A DNA stretch of 64,000 bases from Cytophagales bacterium. Lineage in GTDB: Bacteria > Bacteroidota > Bacteroidia > Cytophagales > Spirosomataceae. Positions 50,772 to 59,623 of this stretch are shown here, piece by piece. The stretch covers positions 1 to 64,000 of the forward strand of contig JAAFIU010000004.1 in the NCBI GenBank assembly GCA_013298805.1, given 5' to 3'. Below the pieces are notes generated by a model. The model made no database searches and had not been told where the DNA came from. It was given only the letters and a program-made list of their open reading frames with translations. Numbering within the stretch: position 1 is the first letter of the stretch; each line of letters opens with the position of its first letter. The position numbers and the translations under genes are program-made.

Positions 50772-50981
50772 AAAATCAATTGGTCGAAATTAGACGATGC
50801 CATTCCTGCCTTTTTAGCAATGATTTTAATACCATTTTCGTACTCAATTACACAAGGAATTATTTGGGGATTTTTGTCTTGGACAATCCTAAAAGTAGGA
50901 ACGGGGAAATATAAAGAAGTATCCACAACGCTATGGATTATTGATTTATTTGCGGTTGGGGCTTTGTTTTGGGGGCATTAA
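50772..50981 (+). pseudogene. Duplicated 3' end of the NCS2 permease gene
   Basis: Bases 50772-50981 align without gaps to 50449-50658, the last 69 codons plus stop of the permease gene, at 204 of 210 positions. Five of the six differences are synonymous; the sixth changes Thr to Ala. There is no start codon or promoter, so it is a gene remnant. The pattern of synonymous change suggests both copies evolved under protein-level selection before being joined here. Confidence 0.9.
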
Positions 50982-50983
50982 AA

Positions 50984-51172
50984 TTGTCTGAACTGAGATT
51001 GATATGATTTAAAGATTTTAGGATTAAGTTTTTGCCATTGTCTGTGTCTCCACAGACGATAAATTGGAGTCGTCTTTTGCTGTTGTCTGTGGAGACACAG
51101 ACAACGGCAGGGAAATAGTTGTTCTTACTTAATCCTAAAATCTTTAAATCAAAAATATCATAGTTCAAACAA
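50984..51172. repeat. MITE-like palindrome (GTCTGAACTGAGATT end) containing a nested element
   Basis: TTGTCTGAACT (50984-50994) pairs with AGTTCAAACAA (51162-51172) with one mismatch. Inside, 51006-51028 has a perfect 23-bp inverted copy at 51128-51150. The loop contains copy 2 of the GTCTGTGTCTCCACAGAC element. The outer element begins 3 bp after the stop codon of the duplicated gene fragment. Confidence 0.8.
51033..51109. repeat. Palindromic element GTCTGTGTCTCCACAGAC, copy 2 (nested)
   Basis: Left arm and loop (51033-51069) are identical to copy 1 at 50706-50742. The right arm (51070-51109) carries an extra TTTTGCTGTTG-like insertion before GTCTGTGGAGACACAGAC. It sits in the loop of a larger palindrome, so it appears to have inserted into or grown within that element. 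Confidence 0.8.
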
Positions 51173-51299
51173 TATTCTCGCTTACACTGATTTGCAATCA
51201 GTGTATTATTGGTCTTGCGAAGTGTCGCATTTATTAGCGTTAAAAACGCAATACCAGCCCATGAATGATTGCAAATTAGGGTGAGCTGGGTATTGCAAT

Positions 51300-52511
51300 T
51301 CAATCAAAATAATTGAAATTTATTAGTTTAGAAGCATAAGAAATAATATTACTATGTTGATAATTAAACATAGGCTGGCAACACCCTTTACAGTCAAAGC
51401 TAATTTCATTATGAGCTAAATTTAAAGTTTGCAACTGTAAATTTAGGCTTTGCTTTTCCTTATTAATATCTTCCTTTATTGTCTCAAATGAATGAGTGTA
51501 TTTCGAACCTTTCATTGAGTTAATGACTTCAAGGTAATATGCATGCAAATGGTTTACAGAAAGACTAACTTGTTCTACTCTATACATATAATTACGAAGC
51601 CCAGTGGTCATTGTTGTTGCATTTGTATTATTATACCCTGCTTCCATTACTATATTATGATTTTGAAAAAAATACAAGCCATTCAAATATTTTCCACCCC
51701 AAGATTTTAGTGCTAATAGATATTTATTCAGTTTATCGGCGTATACAGATTTACTTAGATTATTCTTTTGACCAATCGATAACAAGTTTTCAACTGCATT
51801 TATCGAATTATCGGTTGTTCGTGCTTTTTCACAAAACCCATTGACACACACATAATTTGGTGGGCAACCACTCATACAAGGAAATTTTGTGGTAGGTATG
51901 TTATAATAGCTATCGTTAGATGTTTGGTTATTTTTAAAACTACTAAGGCTCAAGTTTAAGGCTTCTTGCTCTTGTTTTTCTATGTCTTCCACCCAGCATT
52001 TGCAAATTTCAATAATATTGTTTTCCTGTATTTTTACAACTTGCTGGCTTCTTTGAGTAGCAACTTTTTTTTGCTCTCTTTCAAAATCTTGAATTGCTTC
52101 TCCTATACCTACTTTTTTCCAATGATCAGCACTACAAATTGGAGGCGGACCACCAGCCTGACATTCTCCAGCCTGATGCTCAATCCATCCGCCAACATGG
52201 CTGCAGAAATTGTTCGCAATAGCATGGATATTTTTTAAGTCTTCTTGCCTAAATTGTTCAACAAGTATGTCTATTTCTTCGTTTATGTTTTTTGTGCAAT
52301 ATTGTGGAATTGCGGGGTTTAGTTGCAGATGTGGCAAAACCACACTCCTCTTAGCAAGCAATTCTAAAACTGTTATGGTAGTGCCATTACCACACTTAAC
52401 ATTACCATTTGCTATAGTATGATTTTTGGATTTATCAACAGTTTGAGAAAAAGATAGAAAATATGAAGTAAAAAAAAATAGGATAAAAAATAGAAAAAAA
52501 TTTGTTTTCAT
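51300..52511 (-). CDS. Secreted cysteine-containing protein, unknown function
   Basis: The product is 403 residues from the ATG at 52511 (MKTNFFLFFILFFF). A strong signal peptide ends near SFSQ. The mature part is mostly helical and polar, with scattered cysteines (VKCGNGTTITV, EHQAGECQAGGPPPICSADHW, CMSGCPPNYVCVNGFCEK near residue 240, and SFDCKGCCQPMF near 380). The middle cluster resembles a small EGF-like or disulfide-knot motif. It starts 4 bp after the stop of the upstream gene, so the two form an operon. No family is recognised. Confidence 0.7.
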   Translation of the reverse strand: MKTNFFLFFILFFFTSYFLSFSQTVDKSKNHTIANGNVKCGNGTTITVLELLAKRSVVLPHLQLNPAIPQYCTKNINEEIDILVEQFRQEDLKNIHAIANNFCSHVGGWIEHQAGECQAGGPPPICSADHWKKVGIGEAIQDFEREQKKVATQRSQQVVKIQENNIIEICKCWVEDIEKQEQEALNLSLSSFKNNQTSNDSYYNIPTTKFPCMSGCPPNYVCVNGFCEKARTTDNSINAVENLLSIGQKNNLSKSVYADKLNKYLLALKSWGGKYLNGLYFFQNHNIVMEAGYNNTNATTMTTGLRNYMYRVEQVSLSVNHLHAYYLEVINSMKGSKYTHSFETIKEDINKEKQSLNLQLQTLNLAHNEISFDCKGCCQPMFNYQHSNIISYASKLINFNYFD

Positions 52512-52515
52512 AGCT

Positions 52516-53640
52516 TTATTGTTTTTTGAACCTACAATAGGCAAAGTAAAAATACTCATTTCCGTTTTCATCTTTATCCTCTTCAAAATTAGCCCATTGA
52601 TCGCATTCATAATCACCTTCAAAATGAATCTCACCTCCAACATGAAACCCGAGACTCAAATACTCCTCTATTTTTGTGTATATTGTTATTGGATATTCTA
52701 CTTTACCAAAAGTATTTGTGAATCTTTTGCTTCGATATTCTACTTTATCAACTTGAGCAGAAACTTTTAATTTAGAATAATCAGAAATTTTGTAATCAAA
52801 ACTGCCTTTTATTTCCATTTCCAAGTCATCATTAAAACTCACAGCTAAGCTTCCTATTATTTTAGATATTTTACCTCCCGCAAGAGTAGTTTGGTTCGGT
52901 ACGTAAATGCCAGTTCTTTTTCTAATGCAATTTATATTTTCTTTTATATGAGATAAATGCTTATCGGCATTAGGGTAACTTTTAATAAATTCAACAAAAA
53001 AAGGTTTGTTGTAATATTTTGCTACAGAGTAATAATCTAAAATATCATCTATACTGGGTTTAACAAGGTAATTTTCTGCGTTGAGGAAGTTTTTTACAGC
53101 AACCATAAATCTCTCTTTATCATCTATATAGGCATAAGCAGAAACTAAGCCCCACAAGTCTCTGCTATTATATTTACCTGTTTCAATAGCTTTATTTAGG
53201 TAATCAATTCCGTCGTTTACATTATTATCTCCAAAACTTCCCGAATATTGGTTACAATAGTGGTTATATAGAAGATTTAAATTTTCTTCATTTTTTTTAT
53301 TAAATCGGTATTTTAAGTCTGCGATTTTTTCCATCAATTCAGGAGTCATTGTGGAAAGTTTTGTATATTCTTCTAAATATTTAAGTTGGTTTCTATCATC
53401 GTTAAGCCCTTCGTATGCCTTTGCCATGTACAAAGCGTAGAAAGGTTCTTTTTGTCCATTAACAGATACTTTTTTCAAGATATTTATACCTTCGTTAAAA
53501 TCTTTGTACTTTTCAATAGCTAAACGTGCTTGGGTAATTAGCATACCATCATTTTCAGATTGAGCCATAATATTAAGGAATGGCAACATGATTAAAAGGG
53601 TTGTTACAATTTTGAGCTTCATATTCTTAGTCTTTAACAT
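52516..53640 (-). CDS. Secreted TPR-like helical protein, unknown function
   Basis: The product is 374 residues from the ATG at 53640 (MLKTKNMKLKIVTTL; the ATG at 53622 is an equal alternative). The signal peptide ends at NIMAQ. The first 200 residues look like divergent TPR/SEL1 helices (ALYMAKAYEGLNDDRNQLKYL, GIDYLNKAIETGKYNSRDLWG). The C-terminal 120 residues are beta-rich (VDKVEYRSKRFTNTFGKVEYP) and end in an acidic stretch. It is cotranscribed with the cysteine-containing protein. I do not recognise a family. Confidence 0.65.
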   Translation of the reverse strand: MLKTKNMKLKIVTTLLIMLPFLNIMAQSENDGMLITQARLAIEKYKDFNEGINILKKVSVNGQKEPFYALYMAKAYEGLNDDRNQLKYLEEYTKLSTMTPELMEKIADLKYRFNKKNEENLNLLYNHYCNQYSGSFGDNNVNDGIDYLNKAIETGKYNSRDLWGLVSAYAYIDDKERFMVAVKNFLNAENYLVKPSIDDILDYYSVAKYYNKPFFVEFIKSYPNADKHLSHIKENINCIRKRTGIYVPNQTTLAGGKISKIIGSLAVSFNDDLEMEIKGSFDYKISDYSKLKVSAQVDKVEYRSKRFTNTFGKVEYPITIYTKIEEYLSLGFHVGGEIHFEGDYECDQWANFEEDKDENGNEYFYFAYCRFKKQ

Positions 53641-53704
53641 AATTATAATCTGAGGGTTGTGTTCATGCGGTTGCCAACTAACCCTTAAATATACGAAAGT
53701 ATTA

Positions 53705-53777
53705 TCGTACTTTTTGTATTGTTTGGCGCTTTGCCAATTTTTCGTTGTACTATTCTTGTCGTACTTTTTGTATTGTT
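53705..53777. repeat. 19-bp direct repeat upstream of the secreted-protein operon
   Basis: TCGTACTTTTTGTATTGTT occurs at 53705-53723 and again at 53759-53777, 54 bp apart. It lies in the 308-bp gap between divergent genes, so it could be a paired regulator site or the remains of a duplication. The rest of this gap shows only a weak inverted GGTCAAAAATC...TTTTTGACT pair near 53847-53911. Confidence 0.5.
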
Positions 53778-53948
53778 GAAAAGCATGTACCCTAAAGATA
53801 AATACCATTTTCATATTGGCAAAATATTATTCATCTTTTATGTTTGACTGGTCAAAAATCTTAATCCTCACCCAACAATACAGGTTGGATAAAAAACAAT
53901 TTTTGACTATTATTGTGTAACATAATTTCATTCCAACAAACCAAAATA

Positions 53949-56525
53949 ATGCAAAACTATTTACCTACCATAAATCACAAAAAGCGGTTCGCCGCTTTTT
54001 TGTTTTTGCTACTGGCTCATTTCAGTTTCGGGCAAGTTCCCAACAGCTACTATTTACCCCAAAATGTCAGTTATGACCCCAAAATCCCAACGCCTCAGCA
54101 GTATTTGGGCTATCAGGTGGGCGACTGGCACATTCAGCACGATGCACTTGTGGGCTATTTCAAGAAAATTGCCGAACTCTCCAATCGGGTACAATTGACC
54201 GAATACGGTCGTACTTACGAAAATCGTCCTTTGTTATTGATGACGGTTTCATCGCCCAAAAACTTATCGAATATTGAAAAAATCAAAGCCGACCACCACG
54301 CTTTGGGCGAACCCGAAAAATCGGCAAGTTTAGACACCCAAAATATGCCGATTGTCGTTTGGATGGGATATTCAGTTCACGGAAATGAAGCCAGCGGAAC
54401 GAATGCTTCTGTTTTAGCCGCCTATTATTTGGCAGCGGCTCAGGGTGGGGAAATAGATTCACTTTTAAACGAAACGGTTATTTTAATTGACCCAAGAATT
54501 AACCCCGACGGCGGAGAACGTTTTTCGAGTTGGGTAAATGCCAATAAAAGCCAAAACTTAGTGTCTGACCCCAACAGTCGAGAACTTAACGAAATGTGGC
54601 CTGGTGGACGTTATAACCACTATTGGTTCGACTTAAACCGTGATTGGCTTTATACGCAACATCCAGAAAGTAAAGGCAGAATCCAAAAATATCACGAATG
54701 GAAACCGAATATTTTGACCGACCACCACGAAATGGGCTCCAATTCTTCATTCTTTTTTCAACCCGGAATTCCTGCTCGTACACACCCACTTACGCCCAAA
54801 AAGAACATTGATTTAACCGAAAAAATTGGCAAATTTCACGCTGAAGCTTTGGATAAAATCGGTTCATTATATTTCACAAAAGAGGGTTACGACGATTTTT
54901 ACTACGGAAAAGGCTCAACTTTCCCCGACGTGCAAGGTTGCATCGGTATTTTGTTTGAACAAGCCAGTTCACGTGGGCATTTACAGGAAACGCAAAACGG
55001 AAACATGAGCTTTGCATTTACCGTTAGAAATCAATTCACCACGACGCTTTCAACCTTAAAATCGGCTCGAAATTTACGCCAAGAATTATTGGATTATCAG
55101 CGTAGTTTTTACCAAGAAAAGAACACTTCGCCCATTCAATCTTACGTTTTTGGCGGTGGAAATGACCCCGTGAAAGTATGGGAAATGACTCGAATTTTAC
55201 GCCAGCACGAAATTGATGTGTATGAAGTTGCCAAAGATGAAACCTTAGATGGTAAATCTTTCAAAAAAGGAACATCATTTGTTGTGCCATTAAATCAGCC
55301 TCAGTATCGTTTAATTCAAGGAATATTTGAAAAACGTACCACTTTTGAAGATTCACTTTTCTACGACATTTCGGCTTGGTCGATGCCACATTGTTTTAAT
55401 GTGCCTTATTCAGAAGTGAAAACGCCTTTGACTTTGGGAGCAAAATTGACCGCTAATGATTTCCCGAAAGGAAAAGTAATTGGTAAAAGTGCCTACGGAT
55501 ATGTTTTTGAATGGAACAGCTATTTCGCCCCGAGAGCTGCCTACGAATTACAGAAAAAAGGCTACAAATTGAAAGTTGCCACCGAACCATTTACGGGTGT
55601 AATTGATGGCGGAACAAAAGAATTTGGCTACGGAACAATTGAAATTACGGTAGGGTCAAATCAACAAGCTAATTTTGAATCACTCAATACGCTTTTACAA
55701 ACTTTGGCAGAACGTGATGGCGTAAATTTCTATGGCGTAAAAACAGGACTAACGCCCACAGGAATTGATTTAGGGAGTAGTTATTTCGCTTCTATGCGTC
55801 AGCCTAAAGCCTTGATGTTGACGGGTTTAAATGTAAATCCAAACGATGCGGGAGAAACTTGGCACTTGTTGGATACACGTGTAAATCTTCCTCTGACGAT
55901 GGCAGATATTACGCAAACCAACCGCATGAGTTTGGAAAAATACAATACTTTAATCCTTTCAAGTGGCGATTATAACACTCTGGAAGAAGAGAAAATCAAA
56001 ACTTGGGTGCGTAACGGTGGCGTGTTAATTGCCATGACGGATGCTGTGAACTGGGTTGCAGCTAAAGGACTTTCTCCCGTAAAAATTAAGGCAATTCCAG
56101 CCGATACGTCTGCTCCAAAACCTTACGCTTTAGCAGAACGTTACAAAGGGGCTCAGCAAATTGGAGGGGCTATTTTCCAAGTAAAAATCGACCCAACACA
56201 TCCTATTGGTTATGGATTTAAGGAAAATACTTTGAGTGTTTTCAGAGACAATACTATTTTCTTGGAAAAGATAAAAGACCCATACAACGCTCCATTAATT
56301 TATACCAACGAACCCTTAGTAAGTGGCTATATCACAGAACGTAACAAGAAATTAATGAAAAATACGCCATCGGTTGTAGCTACGAGTTACGGTGCAGGAA
56401 AAGTGATTGTGATGACCGATAACCCAAATTTCAGAGCATTTTGGTACGGAACGAATAAGTTATTTTTAAATGCCGTGTTCTTCGGTTCAACGATTCTTTC
56501 GGGAGTACGTGGTGGCGAAGATTGA
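53949..56525 (+). CDS. M14 family zinc carboxypeptidase
   Basis: The product is 858 residues from the ATG at 53949 (MQNYLPTINHKKRF). A signal peptide ends near HFSFGQ. The M14 catalytic domain contains the zinc motif GYSVHGNEASG (H-x-x-E, about residue 140), the region IDPRINPDGGERF, and DHHEMGSNSSFFFQP (about 260). The C-terminal half (about 400-858) is a long extension with a GATase-like fold region, as in large Bacteroidota M14 proteins. It is probably periplasmic or surface and scavenges peptides. Confidence 0.9.
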   Translation: MQNYLPTINHKKRFAAFLFLLLAHFSFGQVPNSYYLPQNVSYDPKIPTPQQYLGYQVGDWHIQHDALVGYFKKIAELSNRVQLTEYGRTYENRPLLLMTVSSPKNLSNIEKIKADHHALGEPEKSASLDTQNMPIVVWMGYSVHGNEASGTNASVLAAYYLAAAQGGEIDSLLNETVILIDPRINPDGGERFSSWVNANKSQNLVSDPNSRELNEMWPGGRYNHYWFDLNRDWLYTQHPESKGRIQKYHEWKPNILTDHHEMGSNSSFFFQPGIPARTHPLTPKKNIDLTEKIGKFHAEALDKIGSLYFTKEGYDDFYYGKGSTFPDVQGCIGILFEQASSRGHLQETQNGNMSFAFTVRNQFTTTLSTLKSARNLRQELLDYQRSFYQEKNTSPIQSYVFGGGNDPVKVWEMTRILRQHEIDVYEVAKDETLDGKSFKKGTSFVVPLNQPQYRLIQGIFEKRTTFEDSLFYDISAWSMPHCFNVPYSEVKTPLTLGAKLTANDFPKGKVIGKSAYGYVFEWNSYFAPRAAYELQKKGYKLKVATEPFTGVIDGGTKEFGYGTIEITVGSNQQANFESLNTLLQTLAERDGVNFYGVKTGLTPTGIDLGSSYFASMRQPKALMLTGLNVNPNDAGETWHLLDTRVNLPLTMADITQTNRMSLEKYNTLILSSGDYNTLEEEKIKTWVRNGGVLIAMTDAVNWVAAKGLSPVKIKAIPADTSAPKPYALAERYKGAQQIGGAIFQVKIDPTHPIGYGFKENTLSVFRDNTIFLEKIKDPYNAPLIYTNEPLVSGYITERNKKLMKNTPSVVATSYGAGKVIVMTDNPNFRAFWYGTNKLFLNAVFFGSTILSGVRGGED

Positions 56526-56712
56526 TTTGGCTTTAGTTTTGACAAAATGCTTTGGAAGAATTAACATTTCGATAATAATTGGATAAACACATTCCAAAAA
56601 ATTGTTTTCACAATCCATTTTAAAGCCTTATTTTTACATCGAAAAACATTCTAATCATTTGATTTTGTGAATATTCCAAGAAGTTTTTGAAGAATATTTG
56701 CTCATTCAGAGG

Positions 56713-56819
56713 TATTAGGAGTTAGATGTTAGGTTTTAGTATTTTAAGTATTACTTATTTTGGATAATCTTAAAAAACTAACCTCTAAAACCTAATTCCT
56801 AAAACCTAATTCCTAAAAC
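56713..56819. repeat. Palindromic element upstream of glyA (TTAGGTTTTAG words)
   Basis: TATTAGGAGTTAG and TGTTAGGTTTTAG (56713-56739) face inverted copies CTAACCTCTAAAACCTAATT and CCTAAAACCTAATTCC (56778-56815). The unit CCTAAAACCTAATT is itself tandemly repeated. It fills the second half of the 315-bp gap before glyA; the first half is A/T-rich with nothing else evident. Confidence 0.6.
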
Positions 56820-56840
56820 ATTCACTCATTGAATTTACCA

Positions 56841-58133
56841 ATGGCAACAGCAACTTTCACGCTCGAAAGAGATACCGAAATTTTTAATTTGATTAATCAA
56901 GAAGCTCACCGTCAAGAATACGGAATCGAATTGATTGCTTCTGAGAATTTTACTTCAAAACAAGTCATGGAAGCCCAAGGCTCTGTTTTGACCAATAAAT
57001 ATGCAGAAGGACTTCCAGGAAAACGTTATTACGGTGGTTGTGAAGTAGTTGACCAAGTAGAAAATATTGCTATTGAGCGTGCAAAAGCACTTTTCGGAGC
57101 AACTTGGGCAAATGTTCAGCCTCACTCTGGAGCTCAGGCAAATGCTGCGGTTTTCTTGTCATTCTTAAATCCAGGGGATAAAATTTTAGGTTTTAACCTC
57201 TCTCATGGTGGTCACCTTTCACACGGTTCACCCGTAAACTTCTCAGGAAAATACTTCCAAGCATTTTTCTACGGAGTTGAAGAAGAAACAGGTTTGATTG
57301 ACTGGGATAAAGTAGAAGCAACTGCTTTGAAAGAAAAACCAAGATTGATTATTTGTGGTGCTTCAGCATATTCACGTGATTGGGACTATGCTCGTTTACG
57401 TACAATTGCAGACGAAATCGGGGCTATTTTGTTAGCGGATATTTCTCACCCATCGGCATTAATTGCGAAAGGTTTGTTGAATAACCCAATGCAACATTGC
57501 CATATCGTAACCACAACAACGCACAAAACGTTGAGAGGACCTCGTGGTGGTTTAATTATGATGGGAAATGACTTTGTGAATCCATTCGGTCAAAAAACAT
57601 TGAAAGGTGAATTGAAAATGATGTCAGCGTTGTTAGACGGTGGTGTTTTCCCAGGAACGCAAGGTGGCCCATTGGAACACGTTATTGCGGCAAAAGCAAT
57701 TGCATTCGGTGAAGCATTAACGGATGATTTCCAATTTTATGCAGAACAAACTCAACGAAATGCCAAAGTAATGTCTCAGGCTTTTGTTGATAAAGGCTAT
57801 AAAATCATCTCTGGTGGAACAGATAATCACTTGATGTTGATTGATTTACGTCCAAAAGGATTGACTGGTAAATTGGCTGAAAATACTTTAGTGAAAGCTG
57901 ATATTACCATCAATAAAAACATGGTTCCATTTGATGATAAATCTCCATTTGTAACATCAGGTATGCGTGTAGGAACGGCTGCCATGACAACCCGTGGTAT
58001 GAAAGAAGCAGAAATGTTGCACATTGTAGAGTTAATTGACAGCGTTTTGATGAATCACGACAATGAGACTTTCATTGGTTCAGTGAGAACAGAAGTAAAC
58101 AAATGGATGGAAGCATTTCCGTTGTATGTATAG
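56841..58133 (+). CDS. glyA: Serine hydroxymethyltransferase
   Basis: The product is 430 residues from the ATG at 56841 ([15 protein letters not shown]); an in-frame TTG at 56829 is less likely. This PLP enzyme interconverts serine and glycine while making 5,10-methylene-THF. Signatures are [42 protein letters not shown], and the PLP-lysine site [16 protein letters not shown] (about residue 228). Length and motifs are typical. Confidence 0.97.
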   Translation: MATATFTLERDTEIFNLINQEAHRQEYGIELIASENFTSKQVMEAQGSVLTNKYAEGLPGKRYYGGCEVVDQVENIAIERAKALFGATWANVQPHSGAQANAAVFLSFLNPGDKILGFNLSHGGHLSHGSPVNFSGKYFQAFFYGVEEETGLIDWDKVEATALKEKPRLIICGASAYSRDWDYARLRTIADEIGAILLADISHPSALIAKGLLNNPMQHCHIVTTTTHKTLRGPRGGLIMMGNDFVNPFGQKTLKGELKMMSALLDGGVFPGTQGGPLEHVIAAKAIAFGEALTDDFQFYAEQTQRNAKVMSQAFVDKGYKIISGGTDNHLMLIDLRPKGLTGKLAENTLVKADITINKNMVPFDDKSPFVTSGMRVGTAAMTTRGMKEAEMLHIVELIDSVLMNHDNETFIGSVRTEVNKWMEAFPLYV

Positions 58134-58146
58134 ATTTGAGTACAAA

Positions 58147-58210
58147 GTATCAGGTATTAAGTCTTAAGATTTAGTATATGTTGAAGATTTTGCTCTTAAT
58201 ACTTGATACT
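58147..58210. repeat. Palindromic element after glyA (AGTATCAAGTATTAAG words)
   Basis: AGTATCAGGTATTAAG (58147-58162) and CTTAATACTTGATACT (58195-58210) are inverted copies with one mismatch. The right arm shares ACTTAATACTTGATAC-type words with 3408-3503 and 13051-13135. Confidence 0.65.
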
Positions 58211-58227
58211 ACATCATAGCACATCAT

Positions 58228-58266
58228 AAAAACCCTGACAATCCAAAACGTTGTCGGGGTTTTTTG
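58228..58266 (+). terminator. Rho-independent terminator of glyA
   Basis: AAAACCCTGACAA and TTGTCGGGGTTTT pair with one mismatch around a 9-nt loop, followed by T residues. It lies about 95 bp after the glyA stop codon. Confidence 0.85.
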
Positions 58267-58310
58267 TGTTTTTGATGTAACTTTACGAGATAATCAAAAT
58301 AACGAAAGCG

Positions 58311-58532
58311 ATGGTAGGAACAATGATTTCGGGTTTTTATGAAAATGGTCAAATCGTTTTAGATGAATTGCCCAAAACAAATATAAAAGTTCAGGTTTTT
58401 GTAAGCTTTGTTGAACCTTTATAAATTGAAGGGAAAACGAAGGAGAAACGTCAATTTGGAACAATGAAAGGAAGTTTTATTATTCCTGATGATTTTAATG
58501 AGCCACTCGACGATTTAAAAGAATATATGTAA
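58311..58532 (+). pseudogene. Antitoxin remnant (VapB/DUF2281-like) with in-frame stop
   Basis: The frame from the ATG at 58311 reads ISGFYENGQIVLDELPK... up to a TAA at 58422-58424, then continues in the same frame with GTMKGSFIIPDDFNEPLDDL to the TAA at 58530-58532. The C-terminal motif KGSF-x-x-P-DDFNEPLDDL is typical of small antitoxins paired with PIN toxins. The whole is a 73-residue antitoxin gene broken by one nonsense codon. The following toxin remnant overlaps its stop codon. Confidence 0.75.
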
Positions 58533-58633
58533 TGAAGATACTTATCGCTACTGCTATGAACGAAGGCTTTTCTATCATTACCATTGACGAAAAGTTTGAT
58601 AATTATAAAAATATCATTGACATTATTTGGTAA
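58532..58633 (+). pseudogene. PIN-domain toxin remnant (VapC-like C-terminus)
   Basis: An ATG overlapping the antitoxin stop (58532) opens a 33-residue frame, MKILIATAMNEGFSIITIDE and onward to DNYKNIIDIIW. It matches only the last third of a PIN-domain toxin (the D/LLIAxA...T.DxxF...Y region). About the first 90-100 codons are missing, so the gene has an internal deletion that kept the start codon. The nuclease active site cannot form. Confidence 0.7.
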
Positions 58634-58662
58634 AAACTACCAACCAATCCCTATAAATACAA

Positions 58663-59514
58663 ATGGCTTTAGACCAAAATTTTGAACACGAAATAGACGA
58701 AACAGAAGGCAATGAAATGTCTTTTCTTGACCATCTTGAAGAATTACGTTGGCATATCATACGCTCATTGATTGCCATTTTTGTTTTTACTACGATAGCT
58801 TGGGTTTTCCAGAAAGAGATTTTTGGGGGAATTATCATGGCTCCTTCCAAATCAGAATTTTGGACAAATCGTATGTTATGTAAATTGGCTGATTTGACGG
58901 GTGTAGAAGGTTTATGCTTCAAACAAGCAGATTTTATATTACAAAGTCGTGAGGTTTCGGGGCAATTTATGATGGCTCTTACGCAGTCAATTATGGTGGG
59001 TTTATTACTATCGTTTCCTTATTTTTTCTGGGAAATTTGGCGTTTTGTGAAACCTGGTTTAAAAGCCAAAGAAGCTAAAGCTGCCAGAGGAGCTGTATTT
59101 TGGGTTTCATTATTGTTTTTTATGGGTGTTAGTTTTGGGTATTTTGTGGTTTCTCCAATGGCAATAAACTTTTTGGCGAGCTTCAAATTAGATGATTCTA
59201 TTCAAAACCAATTTGACATTAATGATTATATCTCATTACTTTCAACAATGACTTTAGCTTGTGGGATTACTTTCCAGTTACCGATGATTGCTTACGTGCT
59301 GTCGATGGTGGGTATTCTTACGCCTAAATTCATGCGTGAATATCGTCGTCATGCTTTGGTCGTGATTTTGATTATTGCGGCAATTATCACGCCTTCACCT
59401 GATATGATTTCTCAGCTTTTGGTAACCTTACCACTTTTGGGGCTTTATGAAATAAGTATCATTGTTTCGGCAAGAGTGAACAAACAACGCCAAGCGGAGA
59501 CGTTAGAAGATTAA
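58663..59514 (+). CDS. tatC: Sec-independent protein translocase subunit TatC
   Basis: This 283-residue inner-membrane protein has six TM helices and recognises twin-arginine signal peptides. It has MSFLDHLEELRWHIIRSLIA (about residues 19-38, the conserved cytoplasmic HLEELR motif), then PYFFWEIWRFVKPGLKAKEAK and ITPSPDMISQLLVTLPLLGLYE. It stands alone; no tatA/B is adjacent. A likely Tat substrate (DUF1501 protein) is encoded just downstream on the opposite strand. Confidence 0.96.
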   Translation: MALDQNFEHEIDETEGNEMSFLDHLEELRWHIIRSLIAIFVFTTIAWVFQKEIFGGIIMAPSKSEFWTNRMLCKLADLTGVEGLCFKQADFILQSREVSGQFMMALTQSIMVGLLLSFPYFFWEIWRFVKPGLKAKEAKAARGAVFWVSLLFFMGVSFGYFVVSPMAINFLASFKLDDSIQNQFDINDYISLLSTMTLACGITFQLPMIAYVLSMVGILTPKFMREYRRHALVVILIIAAIITPSPDMISQLLVTLPLLGLYEISIIVSARVNKQRQAETLED

Positions 59515-59533
59515 TTAGATTTAAAGATAAACA

Positions 59534-59576
59534 CAAAAAACGGTCAGGTGAAATAAATCATCTGACCGTTTTTTGT
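59534..59576 (+). terminator. Rho-independent terminator of tatC
   Basis: CAAAAAACGGTCAG (59534-59547) and CTGACCGTTTTTTG (59562-59575) form a perfect 14-bp stem with a T-rich 3' side. It begins 20 bp after the tatC stop codon. Confidence 0.9.
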
Positions 59577-59623
59577 TTGTGTGAACGACGATTTGTAGGA
59601 TGGAGTTTATGATTTGTATTTTC

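Noticed and set aside
50938-51303. 121-codon minus-strand frame similar to the antisense of the permease end
   Set aside because: The similarity comes only from the duplicated permease fragment read on the wrong strand; it crosses two palindromic repeats and has no domain.
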